Of a DNA stretch of 64,000 bases, positions 10,787-20,849 are shown piece by piece. Both the position numbers and the translations under genes were made by a program. The DNA is taken from contig NC_080560.1 in assembly GCF_030253575.1 (NCBI RefSeq), forward strand, positions 10,598,501 through 10,662,500. Reading direction: 5' to 3'. The DNA is from Rhododendron vialii (lineage: Eukaryota; Streptophyta; Magnoliopsida; Ericales; Ericaceae). Numbering within the stretch: the stretch's first letter is position 1; every line of letters starts with the position of its first letter. The notes under the pieces are model-generated. The model made no database searches and was not told where the DNA came from. It was given only the letters and a program-made list of their open reading frames with translations.

Positions 10787-13060
10787 TGGATCGATGTGGT
10801 GATTATGGTGCGAAGAGGAGTAGTTTTGGGTACTTTGTGTATAGGTATAGTAGAGGATATAAATAGTTGGCGGTTGATTAGTTGCCACGCATGCCATGAC
10901 ATAATGGGAAAAATTAAAAAATATTACTCCAAAGAAGAAGCCGTAAGCCATGAGTCATGAGTCATGACTATACATATGGTTTCAGTTCAGTAGTGTTTCT
11001 CCATTATCATTTTGGGCTGGAGTAGACTATGCATTTTTTGTGGTGAGCCTCTTCCTTTAAGGTTGCAATGGCACTGGGTTGAACCCGAGCCCTACCCTAG
11101 AAACTTTGGGTCCAGGTTGGTGCGGTTTTTTTTTTTTAACAAAAAAAGCATCGGTAAGAACACAATTCTAGACATAATTGTGTTCAAAATTATTTGACGC
11201 ATGTGGTTTTACATACATTAAATGGCTCCAAACACAAATATAGCTTAAAGGAAATCAAATTCTCTGTACCGAAATTTGCTGTACTGATGCATTATTGACC
11301 AGCCAGAAAATACAGATATTATATATAAGAAAACAGTACAATAAAAGCGGACGGACGCCGTCTTCGTTGCTGATGAACTGATTCCAAGAAATTAGACCTA
11401 AAACTCTAGATCTGGCTCTGGAGTCCAAAGATAATGGAAAGAGTGGGAGGTCTTAGCTAGAGAGAGACTCAACCACCTTGCAGACATAGAAAGAAAACAT
11501 GAAGAGAGGAGAACTCTGAATATGAGAAATTGAAAGGAGAAAAGGAAGGAAGAGGGTGGAAAATGGGGGAAAAAGGAGCAGGGGGGACCCCACCCCTGAG
11601 TTTCTCTCTCTAACTCTGCTTCCTTTCTATGCATATCATTATTGGTCATTTGATCGCATAAAATGTTCAGTACTCCGTATAATCCAACGTTATGAATGCC
11701 GATATTGTCTAAATTCGGTACCCTTTAACACCTTTAATTTCGTTCCACTTCAAATACCTACCGACCAGTGCCAAACGGTACCAAAGTATTTTTAAATTTA
11801 TTTTATGCTTCAATTATCGGACAGTACCAGTTGGTGCCCATAATGATGCAACACAGCCTTCTTTTACAAAATTAGTTAAAAAAAGAGATCACAAACTTAT
11901 CTATGTTAAAGGTCTCCCTTTCAAATACAAACACAAATAGAGATAAACTCTTAATTTTTATTAATTCATAAACAAATCCTATGCCCTAAGGCTTACATCT
12001 TTATTTATATTTATAATAGTACTCGTAGAACTTTTAAACCTAGCCAACATTCCTAAAGTACAAAAAAAAAAAAAGAACATAAGGAAATAAAATCAACCAT
12101 AATTTTCTTGATCAAGTAACTTACATAATAGGAAACCTCAATAAATAAATAAATAAACTAGGAAAGTGGATACTTTTAAAATAATTTGACTAAAATTAAA
12201 ACATAATGAATTATAATACTAAGCCTTAATTAATTAAAATAAAATACGACTTTCTTGGAATTCACGCTGCATCACATAAATATCGGACTACTTTTTTATT
12301 TCTTTTTAATAAATGAGTATATTATACTAATCCCTCAATTAAAATTTTATATTTTTTTCTACAATTCACTAGATATGGATGAGTTTTTGTAATTTATGAA
12401 AAAAGTTTGAATCATTTTTGAAAGAAATACATTATTTTTTAGTCATCGTTTTGCGGATCGGACAAATATTTTGAGACGTAGATAGTAATAAATTCTTTTA
12501 TGTCGAAAAATCACCCTAATATTGATAATCCGGAATGGTACTCAATATCTCACCGATACCATCACATACCGCACCATACTACCAATAGAAAAACCGGTAC
12601 TCTAGTCAGTGTGATTTTCAGAACGTTGGTACTCCCTCCGTTCCTTTTAAGTGTTCTGCTTCGTAACTCCAACTAATTAAAAAGACATCATTATTATACC
12701 TTTCACATCAACTTTTTCCTCCACTTTTCCTATTTACCCGACATCATTAAATTTTTGCTCACTAACTTTTCAAAATAGAATGTACTTTTAGAAACAACAT
12801 AGATAATGTATCAATTTTTACTCACTAACTTTATAAAATAGATATTTATTAAGAAATAGTTCAAAATAAAATACTGAACTTTAAATAAGAGACGAATGGA
12901 GTATAACTTCCGGAGTAAAAGAAATCCACAATCTAGCGATAGAAAAACATCTCTGCACAACGGTACATACCAATTTCTCGTTTCGGAGAATCTCGAGTGT
13001 ATCTGAAAGTAGCGTCGTTAGAACTTTTTGTCCCTCTTTAAATCATGGAAAAGCGGAAAT
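10787..13060. other. Intergenic, SDR promoter side to exonuclease unit
   Basis: No gene recognised. A TATTTATAT-like box on the minus strand near 10856-10866 could serve the SDR gene. The segment 12332-12488 has Stowaway-like ends in decayed form (GATCGGACAAATATTTTGAG near its right end). A clear Stowaway element follows at 12632. The rest is AT-rich. Confidence 0.4.
12632..12901. mobile_element. Stowaway-like MITE
   Basis: Starts CTCCCTCCGTTCCTTTTAAG and ends AAATAAGAGACGAATGGAG with TA on both sides (12630-12631, 12902-12903). It is about 270 bases long and AT-rich, without coding content. Confidence 0.7.
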
Positions 13061-13135
13061 CGTTTTGACTACGAATTACAGTATAAAATTAAGCACTGAT
13101 TTCTCCAACTTGGCTAATAATCTTTTCAAATTCCA

Positions 13136-13145
13136 TATAAACTCT

Positions 13146-13190
<45 letters not shown>

Positions 13191-13195
13191 GCATA
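13136..13195 (+). promoter_or_regulatory. TATA box and CT-rich leader of exonuclease copy 1
   Basis: CATATAAACTC at about 13135-13145 is a good TATA box, followed by a CT repeat (about 13150-13189) and the ATG at 13219. The aligned base string in the second copy reads CATATCTCATCC and lacks the box. Confidence 0.6.
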
Positions 13196-13218
13196 GACAG
13201 TATTAGCAGGCAGTAGCC

Positions 13219-13848
13219 ATGACTAGCAGCATTCATTCCTTCCATCTGCCATACCACTCCTACAAACTCTACGACGTCAACTTCTTCGACGACACAATCA
13301 AAACCCTAGTCACCCACACCCCCTGCATCGTCGGCACCTGGATCTCCGACATCGAACACCTCCACCGCCGCCGCCTCCGCGACCTCGTCGTCGGCCTCGA
13401 CGTCGGGTGGCGCCCCAACTCCAACACCAACCCGGCCGCCACTCTCCAGCTCTGCGTCGGCCGCAACTGCCTCATCTTCCAGCTCATCTTCGCCCCCAGA
13501 ATGCCCAAATCCCTCGTGAACTTCCTCGCGGACGAGGATTACACCTTCGTGGGCGTTGGGATTGAAAAGGATGTCGATAAGTTGAGGGAGGATTACGGGC
13601 TGAAGGTGAGGAACTGGGTGGACCTGAGGCGGTTGGCCGCGAGGGAGTTGCGTTACAGGCAGCTTCGCAATGCGGGGCTGGTGAAATTGGCGAGGGAGGT
13701 CCTGGGGAAGGAGTTTGTGAAGCCTAGGAGCGTCACGCTGAGTGATTGGGACGATGATCGGCTCAGTAGGGAGCAGATTCAGTACGCTTGCGTTGATGCT
13801 TTTGTGTCGTTTGAGATTGGAAGGTGTTTGGATGCTGCTGATGTTTAG
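13219..13848 (+). CDS. WRN-like 3'-5' exonuclease, catalytic Glu lost
   Basis: Intronless 209-aa protein of the plant Werner-syndrome-like/RNase D exonuclease-domain family (DEDDy nucleases that remove nucleotides from 3' ends). It starts MTSSIHSFHL, shared with the paralogue at 19551. Exo I should read GLDxEWRPN; here it is GLDVGWRPN, D61 kept but Glu63 replaced by Gly (GGG at 13405-13407, GAG in the paralogue). Exo II VGVGIEKDVDKL (D118) and Exo III YACVDAF (Y189, D193) are intact. The reading frame is undamaged and codon use matches the sister, so it is not a plain pseudogene. By family knowledge the Exo I Glu binds catalytic metal, so activity is probably lost or strongly reduced. It could act as a binding-only protein; that part is inference. 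Confidence 0.9.
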   Translation: MTSSIHSFHLPYHSYKLYDVNFFDDTIKTLVTHTPCIVGTWISDIEHLHRRRLRDLVVGLDVGWRPNSNTNPAATLQLCVGRNCLIFQLIFAPRMPKSLVNFLADEDYTFVGVGIEKDVDKLREDYGLKVRNWVDLRRLAARELRYRQLRNAGLVKLAREVLGKEFVKPRSVTLSDWDDDRLSREQIQYACVDAFVSFEIGRCLDAADV

Positions 13849-14089
13849 CCAGTAAGGTAACCTAATGTGGATTTTTGAAATGTGGGGTTTGTTTGGGGTG
13901 GTTTGGCTTGTATTAGGTTGTAAATATTCTTATCATTGAAATTTCATGGAGATCAGGGTGATCAGGGGTTACATCACCATTATAGAGTTTGCGGTTTATA
14001 TGATTGTAGATTTTGGGTTGAAGCTGTTGGATTGAGAATTTTGGGGATGGTTTTGCTTGTATTGTGTTTTTTCTTTTTTGGTAATGCAG
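13849..14089. other. 3' flank of exonuclease copy 1
   Basis: Aligns with 20196-20460 behind the second copy (shared phrases such as TAGGTTGT and GGGTTGAAGCTGTT). It probably contains the 3' UTR; a clear polyadenylation signal was not picked out. Confidence 0.4.
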
Positions 14090-14250
14090 GGTGTTTCGGA
14101 TTAACTTGCGCGCATTTCGGACTAATCCCTACAGCCCCTCCCGCAGCCTTAAGTTGCTAGTGAGGGTAATCGAATCCGAAACCTTAAAGATGGGACAGAT
14201 CTCAAAGTCTCAAGCGAAGACTACTTGGCCAACCCTAGGGGTTTACTTTT
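14090..14250. mobile_element. SINE-like insertion in unit 1
   Basis: Contains GGATTAACTTGCGCGCATTT, GACTAATCCCTACAGCC and GTAATCGAATCCGAAACC, a combination seen in tRNA-derived dispersed repeats of plants. It is absent from the collinear place in unit 2. Ends are not defined. Confidence 0.4.
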
Positions 14251-14850
14251 ATTGGGTTGTTAAAGCCTTATACATGAATGTCCATTTTGGGTGCTATGCC
14301 CATAATATTAGATCTTGTAGTATACATGCAGAGATGCTTTAAGCAGCTCTTTGGAATATAATGCTTGGAAAACTTTGCGACGTGTTTTGTGAGGGCGTAT
14401 TTTGTCTCATCAAGTCTTCTGCAGCCACATCCACTTATTCGAACACTTTACACATGTCTCCAAGTGAATGTGAGTGTGTGTAGTTGTAGAATTTTGTATA
14501 CTATATCCTATACCAGGTTATGACTCATTTAGTTTCCTACTTTTCCTCGTACATAAGAGGTTCGTTGATATTTTTTGATGTGGAGATCTTCTTTGTGAAT
14601 GTGAGTGCATGTTATGTTGAATAACTTGGATGTGGTAACATCTATCCTGTGAAGGCTCTAGAGGGATAGCCAATTGACCTTGATACAGAGAGATTAGAAG
14701 GCAGAGTCATGTTTGCTTCACTTCCTATCATGTACCCGGCTGGTTTTTCATAAAAAGTGGCTTAAGTTGCGAACTAAGTGAATTCACGCAAATTTTTACC
14801 CAGGTAATTACAGTGGCTTTAGCTGTAAATTAGAGTCAGGGGCGGTGGTA

Positions 14851-14985
14851 GCCACATTGGCATTAGCAGTGGCATCGGACCGCCACATTGGCATTAGTGG
14901 CGGCATCGGGTCGCCACATTGGCATTAGTGGCGGCATCGATCGGACAGCCACATTGGCATTAGTAGTGGCATTGGCAGTGGTACT
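14851..14985. repeat. Minisatellite, about 31-base unit, four copies
   Basis: Units of the form GCCACATTGGCATTAGTGGC plus GGCATCGGNC follow one another at about 14851, 14882, 14913 and 14948. Unit 2 of the segmental duplication has only a short, degenerate GGTGGTAGC stretch here. Confidence 0.75.
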
Positions 14986-14999
14986 GGTGCCTTGGTATA

Positions 15000-15565
15000 T
15001 GACTATGTCACTGTGGTGATTCGATTTATCAAGATCTTGACCATAGATCGGTTTCGGTTCCTTCCTCTGCTTGACCTCCGACGATCAAGTTAGATGTAGG
15101 GAGAAGTGTATAGGTTTAGGGTTAGGGTAGAATGACATACCTTTCTAGGTTAGAGTCCCTTTGTATTTATCGATCTTGCTTTGCTTGGCCTCCAAGCTAG
15201 CGCGTGGAGGGTACGCTCGGGTAACCACCTAAGGTGACGTCATATGTGACGAATGAGATAAGGCGGTTGCGGAGCACATGGCCAGGTCAACCCCCATTGA
15301 TTATCCTCCTGGTGTTACTGTTTGGGGCCCTCCTGTCGTAACCGTCTTCCTTCAAGTAGCCTCGGGATGTCAGGGTTGGGCACGCTCGGTATCCTTAGAT
15401 AGCGACAAAGCTCAGCCAGACTCCTCTTACCGAGCGATTTTTCGAGGGAACACCGAGGGTCCCAGGGCCCTACGCAGAGCAAGGGGCGGGGGTCCTCTTG
15501 GTATCACTCGGTGCACTGTGGCTCGGGCAACGGTCCGAGCCCCATTTTCTGGAGCCACTACAGTC
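15000..15565. mobile_element. Unclassified insertion private to unit 1
   Basis: Sequence between a GCCTTGGT-like and a GGCTTGGTGC-like word that are adjacent in unit 2 (about 21609-21640). Near its ends it has TGTCACTGTGGTGATTC and the inverse-like GGAGCCACTACAGTCA, so either a short-TIR DNA element or a solo LTR is possible. It is GC-richer than its surroundings. No protein domain is seen in the open frame at 15278-15634. Confidence 0.5.
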
Positions 15566-16254
15566 ACGGAGGCTTGGTGCTGCCACAGGGTTGGTGACTT
15601 GGTGGTAACATTGAGTTTGCTTTTGGAAGTTTAATACTAGATTTATATTAGAGTGAATATGTACATACGTACATGCAATGGAAGCACATTGTACGCATGA
15701 ATTTCATGTCAACAGAAAGTAGTACTGAGTTAATTTCCGTAGTACCAAAAAGAAGAAAGAAAAAGAAAGTAGTACTGAGTTAGGACTGCTTCTGCATCAA
15801 CAATCTTGAGTTTGGGTAGGAGTTCTAGTTCACTCCTGGATGGATGCATTCTTCAATAGCGAGCATTACAGTATAGAATAAATCTGGATTTCAAAGTGCG
15901 TTCCATGCATTCATCCGTACAAGATTTTGGGAAATTGTTTTTCAGTCCCCGGCGGGTCGGCAGCTGTGTTCTTTTTGATAAGTAGAGTATTTTTTTTGTT
16001 TGGATACGTGGCGGCTGTGTTCTTCATTGTTTGATGCTTCAATATTGAAGGTTGTGTGTATGATAAGAGGCACGTATATTTATTTGATGAAAATATAGTA
16101 AGGTTCATTTGTGGTCTCAACGAGGGATAACAACCGGCATTGAAAAGTACAATTGTCATTTGGTTCAGGGTTGTCACATGATGTATTAATGTTCATTTTT
16201 TCTTGTTATTACTAGTGGTTGGAGAATACAAGCATTAAAAGCAGAAGAGTGAAG

Positions 16255-16640
16255 CTACAGTTCCCAACGGGAGAAATCCCGATCGGAATCTCGACGCCCT
16301 GCCGGGCACAATCCAGCCACCGGACGACCGATCCGAGCCGTCCAAAAATTCTATAAAAAAAAACCGAGTGGGCCACCGCGGGAATAAACGGCATCCGACG
16401 TGTGTAGATGGCCGATCCAAACAATCCATTTTTGTGTTTGGATCGGCCAAAAATGGAGTGTTTGGATCGGCCAAAAATGAAGTGCTTGGATCAGCTACCT
16501 ACACACGTCGGATGCCATTTATTCTCGCGCAAGCCCACTCGGTTTTTTTTTATAGAATTTTTGGACGGCTCGGATCGGCCTTCCGGTGGCCGGAATGTGC
16601 CCTGAGGGGCGTCGGGATTCCGATCGGGAATTTGGGTCGG
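16255..16640. mobile_element. Large foldback element, about 170-base arms
   Basis: The left arm includes CCCGATCGGAATCTCGACGC, CCGATCCGAGCCGTCCAAAA and GGCATCCGACGTGTGTAGAT; the right arm carries the reverse complements in mirror order up to about 16630. A short central repeat of GTTTGGATCGGCCAAAAATG separates the arms. Absent from unit 2. Structure suits a Mutator-type or foldback non-autonomous element; target duplication was not settled. Confidence 0.75.
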
Positions 16641-16649
16641 TAAGGGTAG

Positions 16650-16785
16650 ACTTTCTGAAAACAGAAATAATTGTAACGAATATATAGAAGGAATAAAACT
16701 TACATGTTGATGGGGAGATTTGAACTCCCGATTTCCTTATTAGATGTAAAAGTCTTCGCCAATTGAGCTACCACGGTTGGTTCAC
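16650..16785 (-). mobile_element. tRNA-derived SINE-like sequence
   Basis: On the minus strand GTGGTAGCTCAATTGGCGAA resembles an A box with D-loop and GGGAGTTCAAATCTCCC a B box with T-arm, spaced as in a tRNA. It lacks a closed acceptor stem and continues into non-tRNA sequence, so a SINE head is more likely than a functional tRNA gene. Absent from unit 2. Confidence 0.45.
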
Positions 16786-17275
16786 ATGATGTTCATTTTG
16801 AAGAGCCAATCAGAAGTAGTACCACACTTTTCCTAGGACTTCGGTAAATAATTAATGTATTGAATACCAAAGCTACTTGTTCTGGTTGTCTAGCAATACG
16901 ATAGACTACGACTAACATATTTCTTTTTAAGGTTCTGTTGGTGCTCCTTGATTGAACCATCAAATTTCTTAGTTTTGATATTTGCTTCCTCTGCCGGAGA
17001 TTTGCACGGGTGGCTTCAATGCCTCATGCTAACACATCCTATGGGAAATGTTCGACAAAATTATGGAAGTACCTTTGACCCTGGCATGTGCTTGTCGCGA
17101 TTCCGTGGCATGGCTCAGTAGACTAGCTGCGCCGTCCTACCTATTTAAAATTTTATTATAGGTCAAGAACGGCGACCCCGATGTCTCTCTTGCTAGGAAT
17201 GGGTATAATGTGTCATATGCCCATGGAACTATGGAAGGATGACTATATAAAGGAGACGACTTCGATAGAGTTAAT

Positions 17276-17643
17276 TAGTGGTGGAGCCAGAATTTTGTTA
17301 TTGGGAGGCCGGCTTAACAGACATATATTTTTTAGTGGAACGTATAATTATATCATAGGTTTTTGTTTTTCAGTTCATTACATTTGTACATTGAATTGAT
17401 TCTTTAAACTATTTCAACTGTCACATGCTTATTTTTTATTTATAAAAAAAATTGAGAAATAAAAATGTAAAATAACTAGTTTTTTTTTTATCAAATTGAA
17501 AAAAATTATTAAGATTATAAGTAACTATACATGAATAATTATCAATAATATTTAAAATCAAGTATATACTATAAAATAAAAAATTTAAAACTCAGACGCT
17601 CCGAAAGCCGGGGCCCCTCGGGTCCCTACACACCTCCGCCCCC
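17276..17643. mobile_element. Insertion with 9-base TSD AGAGTTAAT
   Basis: AGAGTTAAT stands at 17267-17275 and again at 17644-17652; unit 2 has a single GGAATTAATGGG at the matching place (about 22743). The insert starts TAGTGGTGGAGCCAGAA and ends CACCTCCGCCCCC, without clear inverted ends. A nine-base duplication points to a Mutator-like (non-TIR) element. It has no coding content. Confidence 0.65.
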
Positions 17644-17840
17644 AGAGTTAATGGGATATTACTTTATAACAAGAAGGCATGTCAGTATGCCACTGATTAT
17701 GCCATTTTTCTTTCCAATTTGCCAAATGCAGTCATTGTGGTAGGACTTCATTAGAAAACGGAATTGGTATATCAGTGCAGCTTTGGTTACATAATTGTTG
17801 CCTTCGTTTTTCACTTCAGGAGATGCATACAATAGTACTA

Positions 17841-18399
17841 ACAAATTGTTGCCTTTGTTTTTCACTTTGTTCACTGACAAGTTTTGGAAAATATTTTTTA
17901 CTCATTCTCAATAAATTTCTCTATTTATCTCTCTCTCTACTCATTACCACTTGTACTAACAAATTGTTGCCTTTGTTCTTACAATTTCAAAGGACTAGGA
18001 TATAGCACGATTTATCGTTTATTGTGTTACATCTACATCCAATTTAGGGATGACAATCTCAGCGGAACCGTTCGTTACCCGAACGTACCGAACTGATGGG
18101 TGCGGTTTTTAACTGTGGTTTTGGTTTTTGATTTCGAAAAACTGGTTGGTTCGTTTCGATTTTGGCTTCATGTGATAATCGTATCAGAAACCAAACCGTA
18201 CCGGAGACCGAACCGAACCGTAGTCGAACTGCATCATAATTAAGCCAATACCCGTATATATACATACCTATAATGATATAGAGTCGGATTCGTTACTTGA
18301 GAAGTAATTGCTATTCGTCTTACATATAGTCTTAACATTACGTGTTGCTAACATTAATTAAACTCTTGGTTTTTTGGTTGAATTTGATAAATATGAAGA
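17841..18399. other. Spacer between duplicated units, part 1
   Basis: No gene. At 17800-18000 the phrase ACTAACAAATTGTTGCCTTTG is repeated with variation. At 18060-18250 ACCGAACCG/CGGTT-rich sequence of the kind common in decayed plant retroelements is seen. Confidence 0.4.
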
Positions 18400-18705
18400 T
18401 CCCCGTTCCGCTTAACTTTTTGTTAAACTTAACATTTTGTCCTTATTTAAATTTTTTTCGCACTTGTTCGTTTTGTGCCAATTTTTTTGACTTTCCGACA
18501 AATCAGAAAAGTAAATTTTTTTTTTTTACTTTTACTCAAATATTTTGATCAATGACCATTTTTAAGCTCAAAAAGTAAAAGTGGTCCTTATTCATAATAT
18601 TTGGATAAAAGTAAAAAATTTTAACTTTTCCGATTCGTCTCGAGAGACGAATCAGAAAGTCAAAAAAAAATAGAAAAAAATTCAAACACAGACAAAACAA
18701 GAAAA
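18400..18705. mobile_element. AT-rich long foldback MITE (family F), copy 1
   Basis: Left half TTTGACTTTCCGACAAATCA, AAAGTAAA and TTTTACTCAAATATTTTG is mirrored in the right half, which ends GACGAATCAGAAAGTCAAAA. The centre lies near AAGCTCAAAAAG. A related element follows at 18870-19195 and another at 61075-61405. Confidence 0.65.
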
Positions 18706-18869
18706 AGCTTAAAAAGCCTAGAGAAAATATTAGGAAAGGGAAAATCTTTTTAACGGAGGGTTCTGTAAACAATTATTTATAGAGGTGAATCGCGACCGTC
18801 AAAAAGTATTTTGAACGGTCCAAAAAAATTCTTTTAAATTTGGCTGCATTCTTATGAAGTTAACTTAAA

Positions 18870-19195
18870 TTTGAAAATTGTCCTTATTTAATTTTTTTTT
18901 TTTTACATTTGTTAGTTTTGCAGTAAACTTTGGGGTTATTAATTCGTCTCGACTAGGATCGGAAAAGTAAATTTTTTTTAACTTTTACCCAAGTATTTTG
19001 AGAAATAACAAATTTTTAAGCCAAAAAGTGAATTTTTTTTGGCTAAAAAGTGGTTATTTATCAGAATATTAGGGTAAAAGTGGGAAAAAATTACTTTTCC
19101 GATTCATCTCGTCGACCCGAATCAATAACCCACAAAAATTTGGTACAAAACTAACAAATGCAAAAAAAATTTAAATAAAAATAAAAAATTTAAAT
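18870..19195. mobile_element. AT-rich long foldback MITE (family F), copy 2
   Basis: ACATTTGTTAGTTTTG, GGGTTATTAATTCGTCTCG and GGAAAAGTAAATTTTTT on the left face inverted ACTAACAAATG, CGAATCAATAACCC and TTACTTTTCCGAT on the right. Same plan and partly same words as copy 1 beside it, so the spacer is built mainly of this family. Confidence 0.65.
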
Positions 19196-19550
19196 CTAAA
19201 TTAAATTCATAAGAACACATCCTAAAACCGAAATGAATAACCGAGGTCACATGGCTCCGTGAATACATCAGCATCTTAGGAAATGGCATGGCATAAGGTA
19301 GTAATCAGATGAGAAAAGCGGAACTGTCGTTGACGATGTTTTGACTTCCAATTAATTTTTTTTGAATATGACTTCCAATTAATTTAAGCACTGATATCTC
19401 CCAGACGACTAAATAATCTTTTGAATCTCTCTCTCCCACATGACTGAATAGTCTTTTCAAATTCCATATCTCATCCAATTCATACCTATCCGCTCCCCGC
19501 CTCCATCAAAGAAATCTGCTCTCTCTCCCTCTCCGGCACAGAAAGTAGCC

Positions 19551-20195
19551 ATGACAATCAGCATTCAGTCCTTCCATCTGACATACCACTCCTACCAACT
19601 CTACGACGTCAACTTCTTCGACGACACCGTCAAAACCCTAGTCACCGACACCCCCTGCATCGTCGACACCTGGATCTCCGACATCGAACGCCTCCACCAC
19701 CACCGCCTCAACAACCTCATCGTCGGCCTCGACATCGAGTGGCGCCCCAACTTCAACAACAACTACAACTCCACCAACCCCGCCGCGCTTCTCCAGCTCT
19801 GCGTCGGCCGCAACTGCCTCATCTTCCAGCTCATCTTCGCCCCCCACATGCCCCAGTCCCTCGTGAACTTCCTCGCCGACGAAGATTACACCTTTGTCGG
19901 CGTTGGAATCGAAAAAGACGTTGATAAGTTGAGGGAGGATCATGGGCTGGAAGTGAGGAACACGGTGGACCTGGGGTGGTTGGCCGCGAGGGAGTTGCGC
20001 AACAGGCAGCTTCACAACGCGGGGTTGGTGACATTGGCGAGGGAGGTTCTGGGGAAGCAGTTTGTGAAGCCTAGGAACGTCACGCTGAGTGATTGGAACG
20101 ATGATTGGCTCAGTGAGGATCAGATTCAGTACGCTTGTGTTGATGCTTTTGTTTCGTTCGAGATCGGAAGGAGTTTGGATGCTGCTAGTGTTTAG
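19551..20195 (+). CDS. WRN-like 3'-5' exonuclease, catalytic set intact
   Basis: Intronless 214-aa DEDDy exonuclease-domain protein, tandem paralogue of 13219-13848. It starts MTISIQSFHL after a CT-containing leader. Exo I GLDIEWRPN gives D61 and E63, Exo II VGVGIEKDVDKL gives D123, and Exo III YACVDAF gives Y194 and D198, so all catalytic residues are present. A five-residue insertion (NNNYNST region, 68-76) distinguishes it from the first copy. Plant relatives of this size lack the helicase of animal WRN and act as stand-alone exonucleases. Upstream, the TATA box of the sister is replaced by CATATCTCATCC, so expression may differ. Substrate (DNA or RNA) cannot be told from sequence. Confidence 0.92.
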   Translation: MTISIQSFHLTYHSYQLYDVNFFDDTVKTLVTDTPCIVDTWISDIERLHHHRLNNLIVGLDIEWRPNFNNNYNSTNPAALLQLCVGRNCLIFQLIFAPHMPQSLVNFLADEDYTFVGVGIEKDVDKLREDHGLEVRNTVDLGWLAARELRNRQLHNAGLVTLAREVLGKQFVKPRNVTLSDWNDDWLSEDQIQYACVDAFVSFEIGRSLDAASV

Positions 20196-20461
20196 CTAAT
20201 AATAAGGTACCCTAAATGCTTGACCATGTCTAAGTACCACATTTTGGATACTAGGTAAAGTGTCACCATTCCATTCGTAGAATTTGGATTTCGTGATGTG
20301 GGTTTTGGCTTTTATTAGGTTGTCTATATCTTGTCATTGAAAGTCCATGGTCGGTGGTACTAAATCACCATTTCAGAGTTCACACTTTACAGTTTATATC
20401 ATCGTTGGTTTTGGGTTGAAGCTGTTTGATGGAGGACTTTGGGGGAACTCGAGGGTGTTGT

Positions 20462-20582
20462 ATCTATCCGGGGCATCAATTTTGGCAACAGATGGCTCAG
20501 ATTTCATCTCAGTTGTCCATCCGTTCATTGTCGAGATGAAATCTGAGTCGTCTATTGCCGAAATTGGACGGTCCGGATGAGA
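20462..20582. mobile_element. Small foldback element behind exonuclease copy 2
   Basis: TGGCAACAGATGGCTCAGAT plus TTCATCTC pairs with GAGATGAAATCTGAGTCG plus TCTATTGCCGAA. Absent from the matching place in unit 1. Related in wording to the foldbacks at 1617 and 3090 (GAGATGAGATCCGAGCCGTC). Confidence 0.6.
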
Positions 20583-20849
20583 CAACAAGGTTGGGATGGT
20601 AAATTGTTTTGCTTGCATCCGGTTTTCTATACCCCTATTCATGAATGTCCATTTTGGGTGGTATATTAAGTTATTTAAACTTTGTGTTTGGGGAACTCTG
20701 CAATGTGTTTTATTTGGGCATATAATATGCACTGTACCAGGTTATGACCCCAAATAGTTTTGTACTTTTCCTATATATATCAGAGATTTGTTCTCATATG
20801 TTTTGAAGTTAGAGCCTTAGTTGCAATTCTTGCGAATGTCAGTGCATGT

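Larger units (their letters stand above)
13060..17840. repeat. Segmental tandem duplication, unit 1
   Basis: Collinear with 19320-23080: exonuclease gene, its 3' flank, a Gly/Val-type GGTGGT-rich stretch, the block CTGCTTCTGCATCAA, and a tail ending GCTTTGGTTACATAATTGTT. Private insertions in this unit are at about 14090-14240, 15000-15565, 16255-16785 and 17276-17643. Where unit 2 has solo LTRs, this unit shows uninterrupted sequence (about 14605 and 15826). Confidence 0.8.

Noticed and set aside
15110-15135. Telomere-like GGTTTAGGGTTAGGG
   Set aside because: Only about two units; too short to be an interstitial telomeric block.
15278-15634. 118 aa open frame
   Set aside because: Lies in a transposon-like insertion private to one duplicate; no domain seen.
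16735-16785. Possible tRNA gene on the minus strand
   Set aside because: A and B boxes are present but no closed acceptor stem was seen; SINE head preferred.
19638-20034. 125 aa acidic minus-strand frame
   Set aside because: Shadow of the exonuclease gene, arising from its high third-position GC.
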